This document shows positions 26,809 to 34,458 of a stretch of 45,598 nt of DNA, one piece after another. How positions within the stretch are numbered: the first letter of the stretch is position 1; every line of letters begins with the position of its first letter. The stretch is from contig WGDB01000037.1 of assembly GCA_015493495.1 (NCBI GenBank), positions 1-45,598 of the forward strand, written 5' to 3'. This stretch comes from Helicobacteraceae bacterium (GTDB lineage Bacteria; Campylobacterota; Campylobacteria; Campylobacterales; Sulfurimonadaceae). The notes beneath the pieces are model-generated. The model ran no database searches. It was not told the origin of the DNA and was given only the letters and a program-made list of their open reading frames with translations. Both the position numbers and the translations under genes were made by a program.

Positions 26809-27555
26809 ATGAGCATAAAAGAGTTTTTTGCATATGGTGAGCAGGTAGAAGGATATGATGTTCGTGTCATTAATGAACGCGAAGCCCGAGCAGCTGCAGG
26901 TATCTTGTTTGCAGTAGGTCTTTTGAGTCTGAGTAATGCTGTGATGTTGAGTCATGGTGTTGTAACCCGTTTCTTCATCTCTTTTTTTACTTTGGACTTT
27001 CTGATCAGGGTGATCAACCCCAGTTTTTCTCCAAGTATGTTGCTCGGTCGTGTTTTTGTACAAAACCAAGAACCCGAATATGTCGGTGCCGCGCAGAAGC
27101 GTTTTGCATGGAGTCTAGGTCTTCTCTTAGCACTTCCTATGTTCTATCTGCTGGTGATCCACTGGCAACCCAACCCTTTAAAAGTCTTTATCTGTATTGT
27201 CTGTCTGGTACTACTGTTTATGGAGTCAGCTTTCTCCATCTGTCTGGGATGCAAGATCTACAATTGGGTCATGCCTCAAAAAGCGACACACTGCCCTGGC
27301 GGGGTGTGCGAGATCCGCAGTAAAGATAAAATCCAGACCTTCTCTTTCGCTCAAAAACTTATAGTCTCATTGACCTTAGTCACTATAGTCGCTGCAAGTT
27401 ATGGCTATATCTATAAGATTGATACCAAGACCCATATAGGTAGGATCGTAGCAGAAGAGTTTATGAGTGAAGCAGACTTTAAAGCGCAACAAGAGGCAGA
27501 GTATCAAAAAGCACTGGCTGAATTTGAAGACGATGATGATGACGATGATGAATAG
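26809..27555 (+). CDS. DUF4395 membrane protein with poly-acidic tail
   Basis: A 248-residue membrane protein. VRVINEREARAAAGILFAVGL, LDFLIRVINPSFSPS, PEYVGAAQKRFAWSLGL and FSICLGCKIYN are the landmarks of the DUF4395 family as I recall it. Five or so membrane segments are visible, including one after a CPGGVCEI loop, and a C-terminal coil ends in EFEDDDDDDDE. Cysteine pairs (CLGC, CPGGVC) suggest metal or thiol chemistry but no function is known to me. The ribosome site AGAGGTG precedes the ATG. It is followed by a terminator and then by the permease operon. Confidence 0.8.
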   Translation: MSIKEFFAYGEQVEGYDVRVINEREARAAAGILFAVGLLSLSNAVMLSHGVVTRFFISFFTLDFLIRVINPSFSPSMLLGRVFVQNQEPEYVGAAQKRFAWSLGLLLALPMFYLLVIHWQPNPLKVFICIVCLVLLFMESAFSICLGCKIYNWVMPQKATHCPGGVCEIRSKDKIQTFSFAQKLIVSLTLVTIVAASYGYIYKIDTKTHIGRIVAEEFMSEADFKAQQEAEYQKALAEFEDDDDDDDE

Positions 27556-27573
27556 CGCCGATTTCCGGCGTTT
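27556..27573 (+). terminator. GC-rich hairpin terminator after the DUF4395 gene
   Basis: CGCCG (27556-27560), loop ATTTC, CGGCG (27566-27570), then TTT. It begins at the base after the TAG stop codon (27553-27555, counting the stop as part of the gene). Confidence 0.6.
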
Positions 27574-27595
27574 AAAGCCTAGCTTGCTCCTATAT

Positions 27596-27611
27596 ATCAA
27601 GATATCTTGAT
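27596..27611. promoter_or_regulatory. perfect 16-bp palindrome ATCAAGAT/ATCTTGAT before the permease operon
   Basis: The core is TCAA-N6-TTGA, resembling the operators of ArsR/SmtB-family metal sensors. It lies 49 bp upstream of the permease start, over or just before a possible promoter (TATAGT near 27633). No ArsR-family gene is present in the window, so the regulator would act in trans. The operator idea is inferred; the palindrome is seen directly. Confidence 0.55.
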
Positions 27612-27659
27612 TTATTGCTTTTATTCTGATATAGTATTGAAATAAATTGAGGGGTATGT

Positions 27660-28604
27660 ATGTGGAAAGAATCAGTCGATTATCTAACTGTTGATCTCTT
27701 GGGCCTGAGTGGCCGTGTCAACGATACGATTAACTTCTTCATCTATGACAGTGCAAAGATCATGTTCTTACTGCTGACTATCATCTTTGTTGTCTCCTAC
27801 CTAAGAACTCATTTCAACACCGAGTATGTACGTGCTCATCTACAGGGTAAGTCGCAGCTTTATGGTAATGTTTTGGCAGCGCTTTTTGGGATTATCACAC
27901 CATTTTGCTCATGCAGTGCTATTCCTCTTTTCTTAGGGTTTATTCAGGCACGTATTCCTCTAGGTGTCACCTTCTCTTTTCTTATCAGCTCACCGATGAA
28001 CAATGAAGTGGCCATCGCTCTTTTGTTTGGTCTGTTTGGTTGGAAAGTCACGATCATATATATAGGATTTGGCCTTTTAGTAGCGATTTTAGGAGGTTTT
28101 TTCATAGGAAAACTGAATATGGAAAAATACATTTTGCTGGATGTTACGCCGATGGAGGGTGAGCTTGACGAGGTAAAGATCAAACTCACCTTCAAACAGC
28201 GTGTTGCAGAGTCTTGGGACTACACCTACGACATCTTGAAAAAAGTATGGCTTTATGTTCTCATCGGTGTGGGTGTGGGTGCTTTTATACATGGATACGT
28301 GCCTGCTGAGTTCATCGCGACTTATGCTGGTGGAGACAAGTGGTACGGTGTGCCATTGGCAGTACTTATGGGGATCCCGATGTATTCTAATGCAGCAGGT
28401 GTCATGCCTCTGGTCGAAGTATTGACAGAAAAAGGGATGCTTCTGGGAACGGCACTGAGTTTTATGATGGCCATCACGGCCCTCAGCCTTCCGGAGGCGA
28501 TGATCTTGAAAAAGATCATCCACATAAGACTGATCGGTCTCTTCTTTGGGATCGTCGGTCTGGGTATCATCTCGGTAGGATACCTCTTTAACTTTATATT
28601 ATAG
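27660..28604 (+). CDS. DUF318/UPF0718 permease (ArsP-like)
   Basis: A 314-residue inner-membrane permease with eight or so membrane segments. The family core is ITPFCSCSAIPLFLGFIQA followed by FSFLISSPMNNEVAIALLFG, and a second half with GVPLAVLMGIPMYSNAAG. Members include ArsP, an exporter of trivalent organoarsenicals, and Cu/Zn-efflux relatives of this superfamily. The CSC cysteines suit a soft-metal or thiol-bound substrate. It is the first gene of the 11-gene run and is preceded by a palindrome and GAGGGG. The specific substrate is unknown. Confidence 0.88.
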   Translation: MWKESVDYLTVDLLGLSGRVNDTINFFIYDSAKIMFLLLTIIFVVSYLRTHFNTEYVRAHLQGKSQLYGNVLAALFGIITPFCSCSAIPLFLGFIQARIPLGVTFSFLISSPMNNEVAIALLFGLFGWKVTIIYIGFGLLVAILGGFFIGKLNMEKYILLDVTPMEGELDEVKIKLTFKQRVAESWDYTYDILKKVWLYVLIGVGVGAFIHGYVPAEFIATYAGGDKWYGVPLAVLMGIPMYSNAAGVMPLVEVLTEKGMLLGTALSFMMAITALSLPEAMILKKIIHIRLIGLFFGIVGLGIISVGYLFNFIL

Positions 28605-28612
28605 GAGCCAAA

Positions 28613-28870
28613 ATGATAAAAATAAATGCAACACAGACAGGTATAAAAGCGACACTCAGCGGTTTTAACATGAGCAGTGTCTCAGATCGTATCGCGGCGT
28701 GTCAAGAGGGCAGTTGTGAATGTGCCTGTGACCCAGAGGTGATGAAGAAGATCGATGACATCAAAATAACAGGTGATGCAGACAACACGATTATTGAAGT
28801 TGTGGGTGACATTGATGCCAAGACAGTGGCACCGATGATGCAAGAGTGTCTGATGCCTAAAGGCTCATGA
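28613..28870 (+). CDS. small Cys-rich protein of 85 residues
   Basis: A cytoplasmic-looking protein with the cluster IAACQEGSCECACDPEVMKK (Cys29, 34, 36 and 38) and a lone cysteine near the end (MQECLMPKGS). The remainder looks like a small alpha/beta fold of alternating strands (IKITGDADNTIIEVVG). Four closely spaced cysteines suggest metal binding or thiol exchange. I do not recognise the family. GGAG precedes the ATG, and it lies eight bases after the permease and overlaps the rhodanese gene (ATGA), so it is co-translated. Confidence 0.75.
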   Translation: MIKINATQTGIKATLSGFNMSSVSDRIAACQEGSCECACDPEVMKKIDDIKITGDADNTIIEVVGDIDAKTVAPMMQECLMPKGS

Positions 28871-29316
28871 TGCGTGTATTTTTACTGGGGCTCTTTTTAC
28901 TTCAGGCCTCTTTGATGGCGCAGGAGCTTAAACCTGTCACCTTTGATGCTTATCTCAAAGGTTTTGATTATCAGGCCCGTAAAGATATGAAGATCAAGAG
29001 TGACAAGATGTTACGCTTAGTCGCACAAGGTCGGGCGCAACTGGTGGACATACGTTTTCGTGAAGAGTATGCGGCGTGGCACTTGGCAGGATCGATCAAT
29101 ATCCCCTTAAATGAACTGCCTGCACGTCTAAATGAGCTGGACAAAAACAAGCTTATCATTACGGCGTGTCCTCATAATGACAGAGCCAATATGGGTAGAA
29201 TGTTCCTACAGCTTAAAGGCTATAATGTAAAGTATTTGAGTGATGGTCTTTTAACGGCTATAGAACAGTTGCGTGGTGATAACGCTAAAGAATATATAGA
29301 AAATAAAGGAAAATAG
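28867..29316 (+). CDS. exported rhodanese-domain protein
   Basis: A 149-residue protein with an N-terminal signal peptide (MMRVFLLGLFLLQASLMAQ) and a rhodanese domain: LVDIRFREEYAAWHLAGSIN, the active-site cysteine in IITACPHNDRANMG, and YLSDGLLTA. The loop after the cysteine (CPHNDRA) differs from the usual CxxGxR, so sulfurtransferase activity is possible but not certain. It should work in the periplasm on sulfane sulfur or bound thiols. Its ATG overlaps the preceding stop, and the next gene begins one base after its stop region. Confidence 0.85.
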   Translation: MMRVFLLGLFLLQASLMAQELKPVTFDAYLKGFDYQARKDMKIKSDKMLRLVAQGRAQLVDIRFREEYAAWHLAGSINIPLNELPARLNELDKNKLIITACPHNDRANMGRMFLQLKGYNVKYLSDGLLTAIEQLRGDNAKEYIENKGK

Positions 29317-29317
29317 T

Positions 29318-29563
29318 ATGAAAATAGAGATCTTAGGCACAGGATGTGCAAAATGTATAGCACTTCAAAAAATAGTAGAAGAGGCTGTGAGTAAAGTTGG
29401 TGGATTCCATCAGGTAGTAAAAGTCGATGATATTATGGAGATCATGAAGTATAACGTTATCTCTACACCAGGTCTGGTGATTGATGGTGAGGTCAAGTCG
29501 ACAGGAAAAGCACTCAGTCTTGGCGAAGTGACAGCACTTTTAGAAGAGGCGATGCAGAAGTAG
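29318..29563 (+). CDS. TM0996/MTH895-type mini-thioredoxin
   Basis: An 81-residue thioredoxin-fold protein with the redox motif GCAKC at residues 8-12 and the family ending VISTPGLVIDGEVKSTGKA. This family (redox-active disulfide protein 2) very often sits beside DUF318 permeases, as here. It is expected to be cytoplasmic, since it has no signal peptide. GGAAAATAGT provides a modest ribosome site. Confidence 0.92.
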   Translation: MKIEILGTGCAKCIALQKIVEEAVSKVGGFHQVVKVDDIMEIMKYNVISTPGLVIDGEVKSTGKALSLGEVTALLEEAMQK

Positions 29564-29586
29564 CCTTGGCTTCTTTTGTAAAGACT

Positions 29587-30303
29587 ATGAAAAAAGTATT
29601 ATTTGCTTCAGCGCTACTCGGAACGTCTCTGCTTATGGCAGAAACTTTGAACAGTGATGATCAGTTTTATCAAGATGTTGTTCAAAAAGCACCTAATGCC
29701 AAGCCTATTTTGGTGAAAGATACCGACAGTGCAATGGGGCGTTATAACTTGCATGCCAAAAAACTTGACATCCATACCTTGGCCCGTGCTCATGGACATC
29801 TGTGTGACGGACTGGTCTTGGCGTATGTCGAACTTTCAAACACCTTGCCCAAACTCTTTAAAGATGGGGTTGTGGATAGAACAGACCTTAGGGTCGTCGC
29901 TAAAAACAGCCCTTGTCTTGTAGACACTTCCGCTCTGATGAGTGGGGCGCGGATCAACCATAAGCGACTCTCTTTGGACAATACGCTTGGCGGTAGTTTT
30001 ATTGTGCAGCGTATCTCAACGGGAGAAACTTATAAAGTCGCGTTAGCAGACAGCAGTTTTCTGAGACCTCTTAAGGCACAAGAGAAGCTTATAAAAGAGA
30101 AACGAGCCCAAGGTAAAAAGATCACAGCCGCAGACATAGATAAGGTTGAAGCACTCGCCTTTGAAGTGATGAAAACGATGCTGTATGCTGATCCAAACAA
30201 ACTACTTAAGATCACAAAATTGCCAAACTATGTGTACACCTTCAGTATCGAAGACCTTGGTCCGCGAAGTGACATCGTTAACAGAGATGTTCCTAGAAAG
30301 TAG
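29587..30303 (+). CDS. exported FmdE-like metal-binding protein
   Basis: A 238-residue protein from ATG 29587 with a signal peptide (MKKVLFASALLGTSLLMA). The FmdE signature is LARAHGHLCDGLVLAYVEL, followed by VAKNSPCLVDTSALMSGARI, which supplies the His and Cys ligands of the family zinc site. FmdE takes its name from a subunit of formylmethanofuran dehydrogenase, but stand-alone secreted members have no settled role. A TTG at 29566 is an alternative start that would extend the N-terminus by seven residues. Position between thioredoxin genes suggests a periplasmic metal or thiol partner. Confidence 0.8.
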   Translation: MKKVLFASALLGTSLLMAETLNSDDQFYQDVVQKAPNAKPILVKDTDSAMGRYNLHAKKLDIHTLARAHGHLCDGLVLAYVELSNTLPKLFKDGVVDRTDLRVVAKNSPCLVDTSALMSGARINHKRLSLDNTLGGSFIVQRISTGETYKVALADSSFLRPLKAQEKLIKEKRAQGKKITAADIDKVEALAFEVMKTMLYADPNKLLKITKLPNYVYTFSIEDLGPRSDIVNRDVPRK

Positions 30304-30311
30304 GTGGTAAA

Positions 30312-31013
30312 ATGCAAGAGACGCTTTTAGCCCTTTTAGAGTCACACTCTTTTATGGCCTTTTTGGGTGCTTTCTTTGCAGGCAGTATTACTGCAATGGC
30401 CCCGTGTTCATTAGTGGCAGTACCCCTCTTGGTGGGAAGCTCTTTAGCATTGAACAAAGATCTAAGTGGGAAAAAAAAGGTACTTTATACCTATTTTTTT
30501 ACGGGACTGTTTGCTTTAGGGGTCGCGATCAGCTTCTCCATACTTGGATTTATAGTGGCAAAGTTTGGAGGCTTCTTCTCTATCGCACCGATGTGGGCCT
30601 ACTTGACAGCAGGTATGTTCAGCATACTTATCGCACTGTACGCGCTTGGTTTTTTAGGTGCTGTGGATAAGTCAGTGATTATGCAAAAACTGCTGAAGTT
30701 CCGTCTCTTTGGCGGACTTTTGATCGGACTGGTCTTTGGTCTGGTCAGTACACCCTGTGCTTCCGCGCCGCTCTTTGCCATCATTACAGTAGCGAGCGGC
30801 AGCGGTTATCTGTATGCTTACAGTCTGATCCTGGTCTTTGCTTTGGGGCATTCACTTCTTCTGCTGCTTGCAGGGGTCTCGGTCGGTTTTGCTCAGAGTA
30901 TCACCTCCAGTGGCTGGATCACCCGCTTTTCTGACTATCTCAATAGAGCTTTTGCCCTCTTGTTGGTCGGTTTTGGGCTATACTTTTTTTATGAAGCCTA
31001 TCTACAACTTTAA
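30312..31013 (+). CDS. CcdA/DsbD-like transmembrane electron carrier
   Basis: A 233-residue membrane protein with six segments. It carries the two single cysteines typical of CcdA/DsbD-beta: AMAPCSLVAVPLLVG in the first segment and STPCASAPLFAI in the fourth. Such proteins pass electrons from cytoplasmic thioredoxin to periplasmic acceptors. The neighbours suit this: a cytoplasmic mini-thioredoxin upstream and a periplasmic thioredoxin directly downstream. Confidence 0.88.
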   Translation: MQETLLALLESHSFMAFLGAFFAGSITAMAPCSLVAVPLLVGSSLALNKDLSGKKKVLYTYFFTGLFALGVAISFSILGFIVAKFGGFFSIAPMWAYLTAGMFSILIALYALGFLGAVDKSVIMQKLLKFRLFGGLLIGLVFGLVSTPCASAPLFAIITVASGSGYLYAYSLILVFALGHSLLLLLAGVSVGFAQSITSSGWITRFSDYLNRAFALLLVGFGLYFFYEAYLQL

Positions 31014-31021
31014 GGATTAAA

Positions 31022-31408
31022 ATGAAATACCTGCTTTCAACATTGTTACTTTTTCTAGCGCTCAACCTTTTTGCCGATGAACCGATGTTGCGTGAGACGC
31101 AGTATCAATATGTAGCCTCTAGTATTGGCAAGGGTAAACCCTACTTTTTAGAGGTGGGTTCAGACAGCTGTCACAGTTGCCAGATCATGGGAAAGCTGCT
31201 TTACAAAGTGCATAAAAAGTATCCTCACTATGAGATACACTTTATCAACGTCAAAAAAGAGCGTGAAGCCGCTTATACACTGAAGATCCAGATGATCCCA
31301 ACCCAACTCATCTTCGATGCACAGGGTCGTGAAGTCTACCGTCATGTGGGACTGTTGACCACTGAAGATCTTATGAAGACACTGCACCAATATTTGGATC
31401 AGGAGTAA
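31022..31408 (+). CDS. periplasmic thioredoxin-fold protein
   Basis: A 128-residue protein with signal peptide MKYLLSTLLLFLALNLFA, the redox motif SDSCHSCQ (CHSC), and the cis-proline segment MIPTQLIFDAQGREVYRH. The fold resembles thioredoxins paired with CcdA-like carriers (SoxW/TlpA-type or DsbD-gamma). It begins eight bases after the CcdA-like gene, which is therefore its likely electron donor. The physiological acceptor may be the rhodanese or the FmdE-like protein of the same operon; that is inferred. Confidence 0.9.
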   Translation: MKYLLSTLLLFLALNLFADEPMLRETQYQYVASSIGKGKPYFLEVGSDSCHSCQIMGKLLYKVHKKYPHYEIHFINVKKEREAAYTLKIQMIPTQLIFDAQGREVYRHVGLLTTEDLMKTLHQYLDQE

Positions 31409-31411
31409 GTC

Positions 31412-32305
31412 ATGAGCGAACACCACCATCACCATGATGTAAGTGGTAAGAATCTCTTTATAACCATCATACTCAACGTCATCATCACGGTCTCTCAGAT
31501 CGTCGGGGGGATCATGTCCGGTTCCCTGGCACTGCTCAGTGACGCGATGCACAATTTCAGTGATGTCCTGGCTCTGGTCATCGCTTATGCAGCAAACCGT
31601 CTCTCAGCGCGTCCCAACACTTTGGACAAGACCTTTGGTTACAAACGTGCTGAGATCTTGGCAGCACTTTTTAACGCTTCTGTACTGATCGGTATCGCTG
31701 TTTTCCTGATCGTCGAGGCCTTTCACAAGTTCTACCATCCTGAGGCCGTCAACTCTGTCTGGGTCATAGGACTGGGACTGTTGAGTATCGTCCTCAACGC
31801 GGCGAGTGTACTGCTGGTAAAGGACGATGCGCATGAGAACATGAACATCAAAGCGGCCTACCTGCATCTTCTGACCGATGTGATGACGAGTGTCGCTGTC
31901 GTGGGTGGTGGTCTGTTGATGTACTATTTCGGACTCTTCTGGATCGATCCTCTGATCTCTGTGATCATCGCCCTTTATCTTATCTGGGCATCTATAGGTC
32001 TCATCAAGGAGAGCAGTGCTATCTTGATGCAGTTTACCCCTGCTGATATCGACATGGATACGTTGATCCAAGCGATAGAGTCAGAACCGACCATCGAAAA
32101 CGTACACCATATTCATCTATGGAAACTGGATGACCACCGTATTCATTTGGAAGCCCATCTGGACTTTAAAGAGGATCTGCCACTCTCCGCTTCCAACGCA
32201 GTTACCGAGACCCTGGAAAAAAAGCTGCATGACACTTTTGACATAGAACATACCACCTTCCAGTGTGAGTTTGAGAGAGACGACAATAAAGAAGTAATTG
32301 CCTAA
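31412..32305 (+). CDS. cation diffusion facilitator (CzcD-like metal exporter)
   Basis: A 297-residue protein with six membrane segments and a cytoplasmic C-terminal domain. Metal sites are HNFSD in segment 2 and HLLTD in segment 5, the HxxxD pairs of Zn/Cd/Co-transporting CDFs. The N-terminus is His-rich (MSEHHHHHD) and would help deliver metal. The C-terminal domain has VHHIHLWKLDDHRIHLEAHL. GC content looks higher here than in flanking housekeeping genes. It starts three bases after the thioredoxin gene. Confidence 0.93.
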   Translation: MSEHHHHHDVSGKNLFITIILNVIITVSQIVGGIMSGSLALLSDAMHNFSDVLALVIAYAANRLSARPNTLDKTFGYKRAEILAALFNASVLIGIAVFLIVEAFHKFYHPEAVNSVWVIGLGLLSIVLNAASVLLVKDDAHENMNIKAAYLHLLTDVMTSVAVVGGGLLMYYFGLFWIDPLISVIIALYLIWASIGLIKESSAILMQFTPADIDMDTLIQAIESEPTIENVHHIHLWKLDDHRIHLEAHLDFKEDLPLSASNAVTETLEKKLHDTFDIEHTTFQCEFERDDNKEVIA

Positions 32306-32342
32306 AAAAAGAATATACTATGAACTAAACAGAGGAGTCGCA

Positions 32343-33512
32343 GTGCAGAAGATCGACAAAAACATCGTTGCTATGGGCTGGGTCAGTTTCTTTACCGACA
32401 TGGCTTCATCCATGGTCACGACACTCTTGCCTATCTTCGTGGTCTATGTTCTTCATGAAGGGGTCGACAAACTTGGGATCATCATCGCCATCGCGACCTT
32501 TGTCTCTTATGCGCTGCGCATACTTTTTGGTTACCTGAGTGATCGGTTCGGGATTGTCAAACCTTTTGTTGTTACGGGTTATCTTATCAGCGCACTGAGT
32601 AAACCTTTTTTGATGTACGCGCACAGTTTCACTGCAGTAGCAGGTCTGCGAGCATTTGAGCGCATGGGCAAGGCCGTACGCAGTGCTTCCAAAGATGCCT
32701 TGATCAGCAGTTATGCCAAAAAGGGTGCTTCGGGAAAGAGTTTTGGTTTTCACAAGATGATGGATGTCTCGGGCGAGATGAGCGGCGCGTTGATCATCGT
32801 CCTTTTTTTCTTTTTTACCGCTCAAAACGAGGCCCTGATCAGAGCGATCTTTGGTTACACCCTCATCCCTGGTCTTATCGGTGTTCTCATCGTTGCTTTT
32901 TTTGTCAAAGATGCTCCTGCCAAGCCTAAAACCAAAGAGGCCGTGGTTAACCATAAGGACTATAGACTCTTTTGGGTCTTGGGCAGTTATTTCATCTTTC
33001 TCTTTTTCTTTTTGAGTGACCAGTTCTTCATCGTCGAAGCGAGAGCTACAGGGATGACACTTGCGCAGATACCGCTTTTGGTGATCGCTTCGACCTTGAC
33101 TCAGGCGTTGGTGAGTTATTACAGCGGTACGCTGATAGACAGGGTAGGAACCCATGTGATGTTGTTAACGGCGTATCTCTTTGGTGTGCTCTCCATCATC
33201 GCACTCGACTTTCATCAGTTTTGGCTCACCTTCATCTTCTTTGGTCTCTTCACTGTGGTCTCTTTGAACACCCTGCGTGCCTACATCTCAGCACATGCGC
33301 TCAGCAAAGGCTTTGTTTATGGTGTGCTGTATGGTGGCATCGCCCTCTCTGGTGCTTTGGGCGCCCTGACGGCAGGCTACATTTGGAAGCTGTACGGTTT
33401 TGAGATGATGATAGATTTCAGTCTGATCGGAACAGGGAGTATGAGTATGTTGATGCTGGTACTGCTTATTAAACACTATATAAAGGATAAAAATGTCAGA
33501 AGCATGTCATGA
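32343..33512 (+). CDS. major facilitator superfamily transporter
   Basis: A 389-residue transporter with about twelve membrane segments in two halves. The MFS loop motif is RILFGYLSDRFG between segments 2 and 3. The next loop is basic and Ser-rich (GKAVRSASKDALISSYAKKG). I chose GTG 32343, which has an excellent AGAGGAG five bases upstream. The frame is open back to a TTG at 32298 that would overlap the CDF gene and has no ribosome site. The substrate is not known; the context favours a metal complex, metalloid or thiol compound. Confidence 0.87.
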   Translation: MQKIDKNIVAMGWVSFFTDMASSMVTTLLPIFVVYVLHEGVDKLGIIIAIATFVSYALRILFGYLSDRFGIVKPFVVTGYLISALSKPFLMYAHSFTAVAGLRAFERMGKAVRSASKDALISSYAKKGASGKSFGFHKMMDVSGEMSGALIIVLFFFFTAQNEALIRAIFGYTLIPGLIGVLIVAFFVKDAPAKPKTKEAVVNHKDYRLFWVLGSYFIFLFFFLSDQFFIVEARATGMTLAQIPLLVIASTLTQALVSYYSGTLIDRVGTHVMLLTAYLFGVLSIIALDFHQFWLTFIFFGLFTVVSLNTLRAYISAHALSKGFVYGVLYGGIALSGALGALTAGYIWKLYGFEMMIDFSLIGTGSMSMLMLVLLIKHYIKDKNVRSMS

Positions 33513-33801
33513 AATGGCCAACGGTGAAGTCTTGAACGCTGCACACAGCGAGTATCCGCTTTACAAGGCGGTGTTATACGGAGACAGAGTCCTGACCGCC
33601 AAGTTCTCAAAACGGCTCAGTTGTGCCATCAAGCATCTGCCGCTGCGTCTGGCATTTTCCTATGAGTATGACGTGGTTAAAGCTCTGGAGCAGGGGGTAC
33701 AAAAAGATCCTACGCTCCTGGTCGACGGCAAGATCTTCTTAGAGGGACTGGTACAGGCTGAAGAGATCACAGATGCTTTTGAAAAGATGCTGGAGCAGTA
33801 G
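33493..33801 (+). CDS. thioredoxin-fold protein lacking a clear CxxC
   Basis: A 102-residue protein that overlaps the transporter by 20 bases. The C-terminal part (KDPTLLVDGKIFLEGLVQAE) matches the end of the TM0996/MTH895 mini-thioredoxins, but the usual CxxC position is not evident. Cysteines lie instead at SEACHE and RLSCAIK. It may be a binding rather than a redox member. AAGGATAAAA provides a ribosome site. Assignment to the thioredoxin fold is by motif only. Confidence 0.7.
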   Translation: MSEACHEMANGEVLNAAHSEYPLYKAVLYGDRVLTAKFSKRLSCAIKHLPLRLAFSYEYDVVKALEQGVQKDPTLLVDGKIFLEGLVQAEEITDAFEKMLEQ

Positions 33802-33803
33802 AG

Positions 33804-34352
33804 ATGATCTATACCTTTTTGGAACATTACTTCAACTATTACATCCTCTTTGGCTGGAGTGTTCTTGAAGGAGAAATCGGTTTGGTACTTGCTGGTGCCT
33901 TTACACAGGAGGGAAAATTTATTTATGAGTATGTTCTGCTGACAGCTATAAGCGGGGCATATTTGGGTGACACCTTTGTCTTTTTTCTGGGACGCCACTA
34001 TAAACTCAAAGCAGAGCAGTGGCTACAGCATCATGAGCAAAAGGTCAAAAAAACTGAAGATATCTTTAGTCGTTATGGCTCATGAATCCTCTTTTTTGAG
34101 CGCTATATCTATGGTGCACATATCCCCTCTCTGCTGATCATCGGTGCATCAGAGTATTCTGTAGCAAAGTTCCTTATCATCGATCTTTTGGCCGTAAGTC
34201 TCTGGGCAACGACATTTACTGCTTTGGGATATTTTTTTGGTAGTGAGGTGATCCAACTTTTAAATCTTGTTTCAAGATATTTGAGTGTCATCATTATCCT
34301 ACTGGTGTTAATGCTCTTTTTAAAAAATGTGAATGCAGAGCGAAAAGAGTGA
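33804..34352 (+). pseudogene. DedA-family membrane protein interrupted by in-frame TGA
   Basis: The frame from ATG 33804 reads as a DedA protein (YILFGWSVLEGEIGLVLAGAF, then GAYLGDTFVFFLGRHY) up to SRYGS, then meets TGA at 34083-34085. The same frame continues without another stop: ILFFERYIYGAHIPSLLIIG, more membrane segments, and an end at TGA 34352, for 182 codons in all. Homologues have tryptophan at this point (YG-x-W-x-LF), so TGG to TGA is the simplest explanation. It is either a recent nonsense mutation, a sequencing error, or UGA read-through. A selenocysteine is unlikely because the expected residue is Trp, and only a weak stem follows. Confidence 0.75.
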
Positions 34353-34383
34353 TTGTGTGTGCAAGATTAATGTTGTTAACTAA

Positions 34384-34408
34384 GCGGTGAGTTTTGATAC
34401 CGTTTTTG
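34384..34408 (+). terminator. weak terminator-like hairpin after the DedA gene
   Basis: CGGT...ACCG with a ten-base loop is followed by TTTTT. The stem is only four pairs, so it is a poor candidate, but it is the only one between the long operon and the next gene. Confidence 0.3.
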
Positions 34409-34458
34409 GAGTAGAATAATAAAAGAGTTATAAAAGTCTATAAAAACAAGGAGAAAAG

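Noticed and set aside
32298-32342. Upstream TTG start for the MFS transporter
   Set aside because: It overlaps the CDF gene and lacks a ribosome site, whereas GTG 32343 has AGAGGAG at ideal spacing.
34083-34120. Selenocysteine at the DedA in-frame TGA
   Set aside because: DedA homologues have Trp here, not Cys, and the following bases form only a four-pair stem; a TGG to TGA change is simpler.
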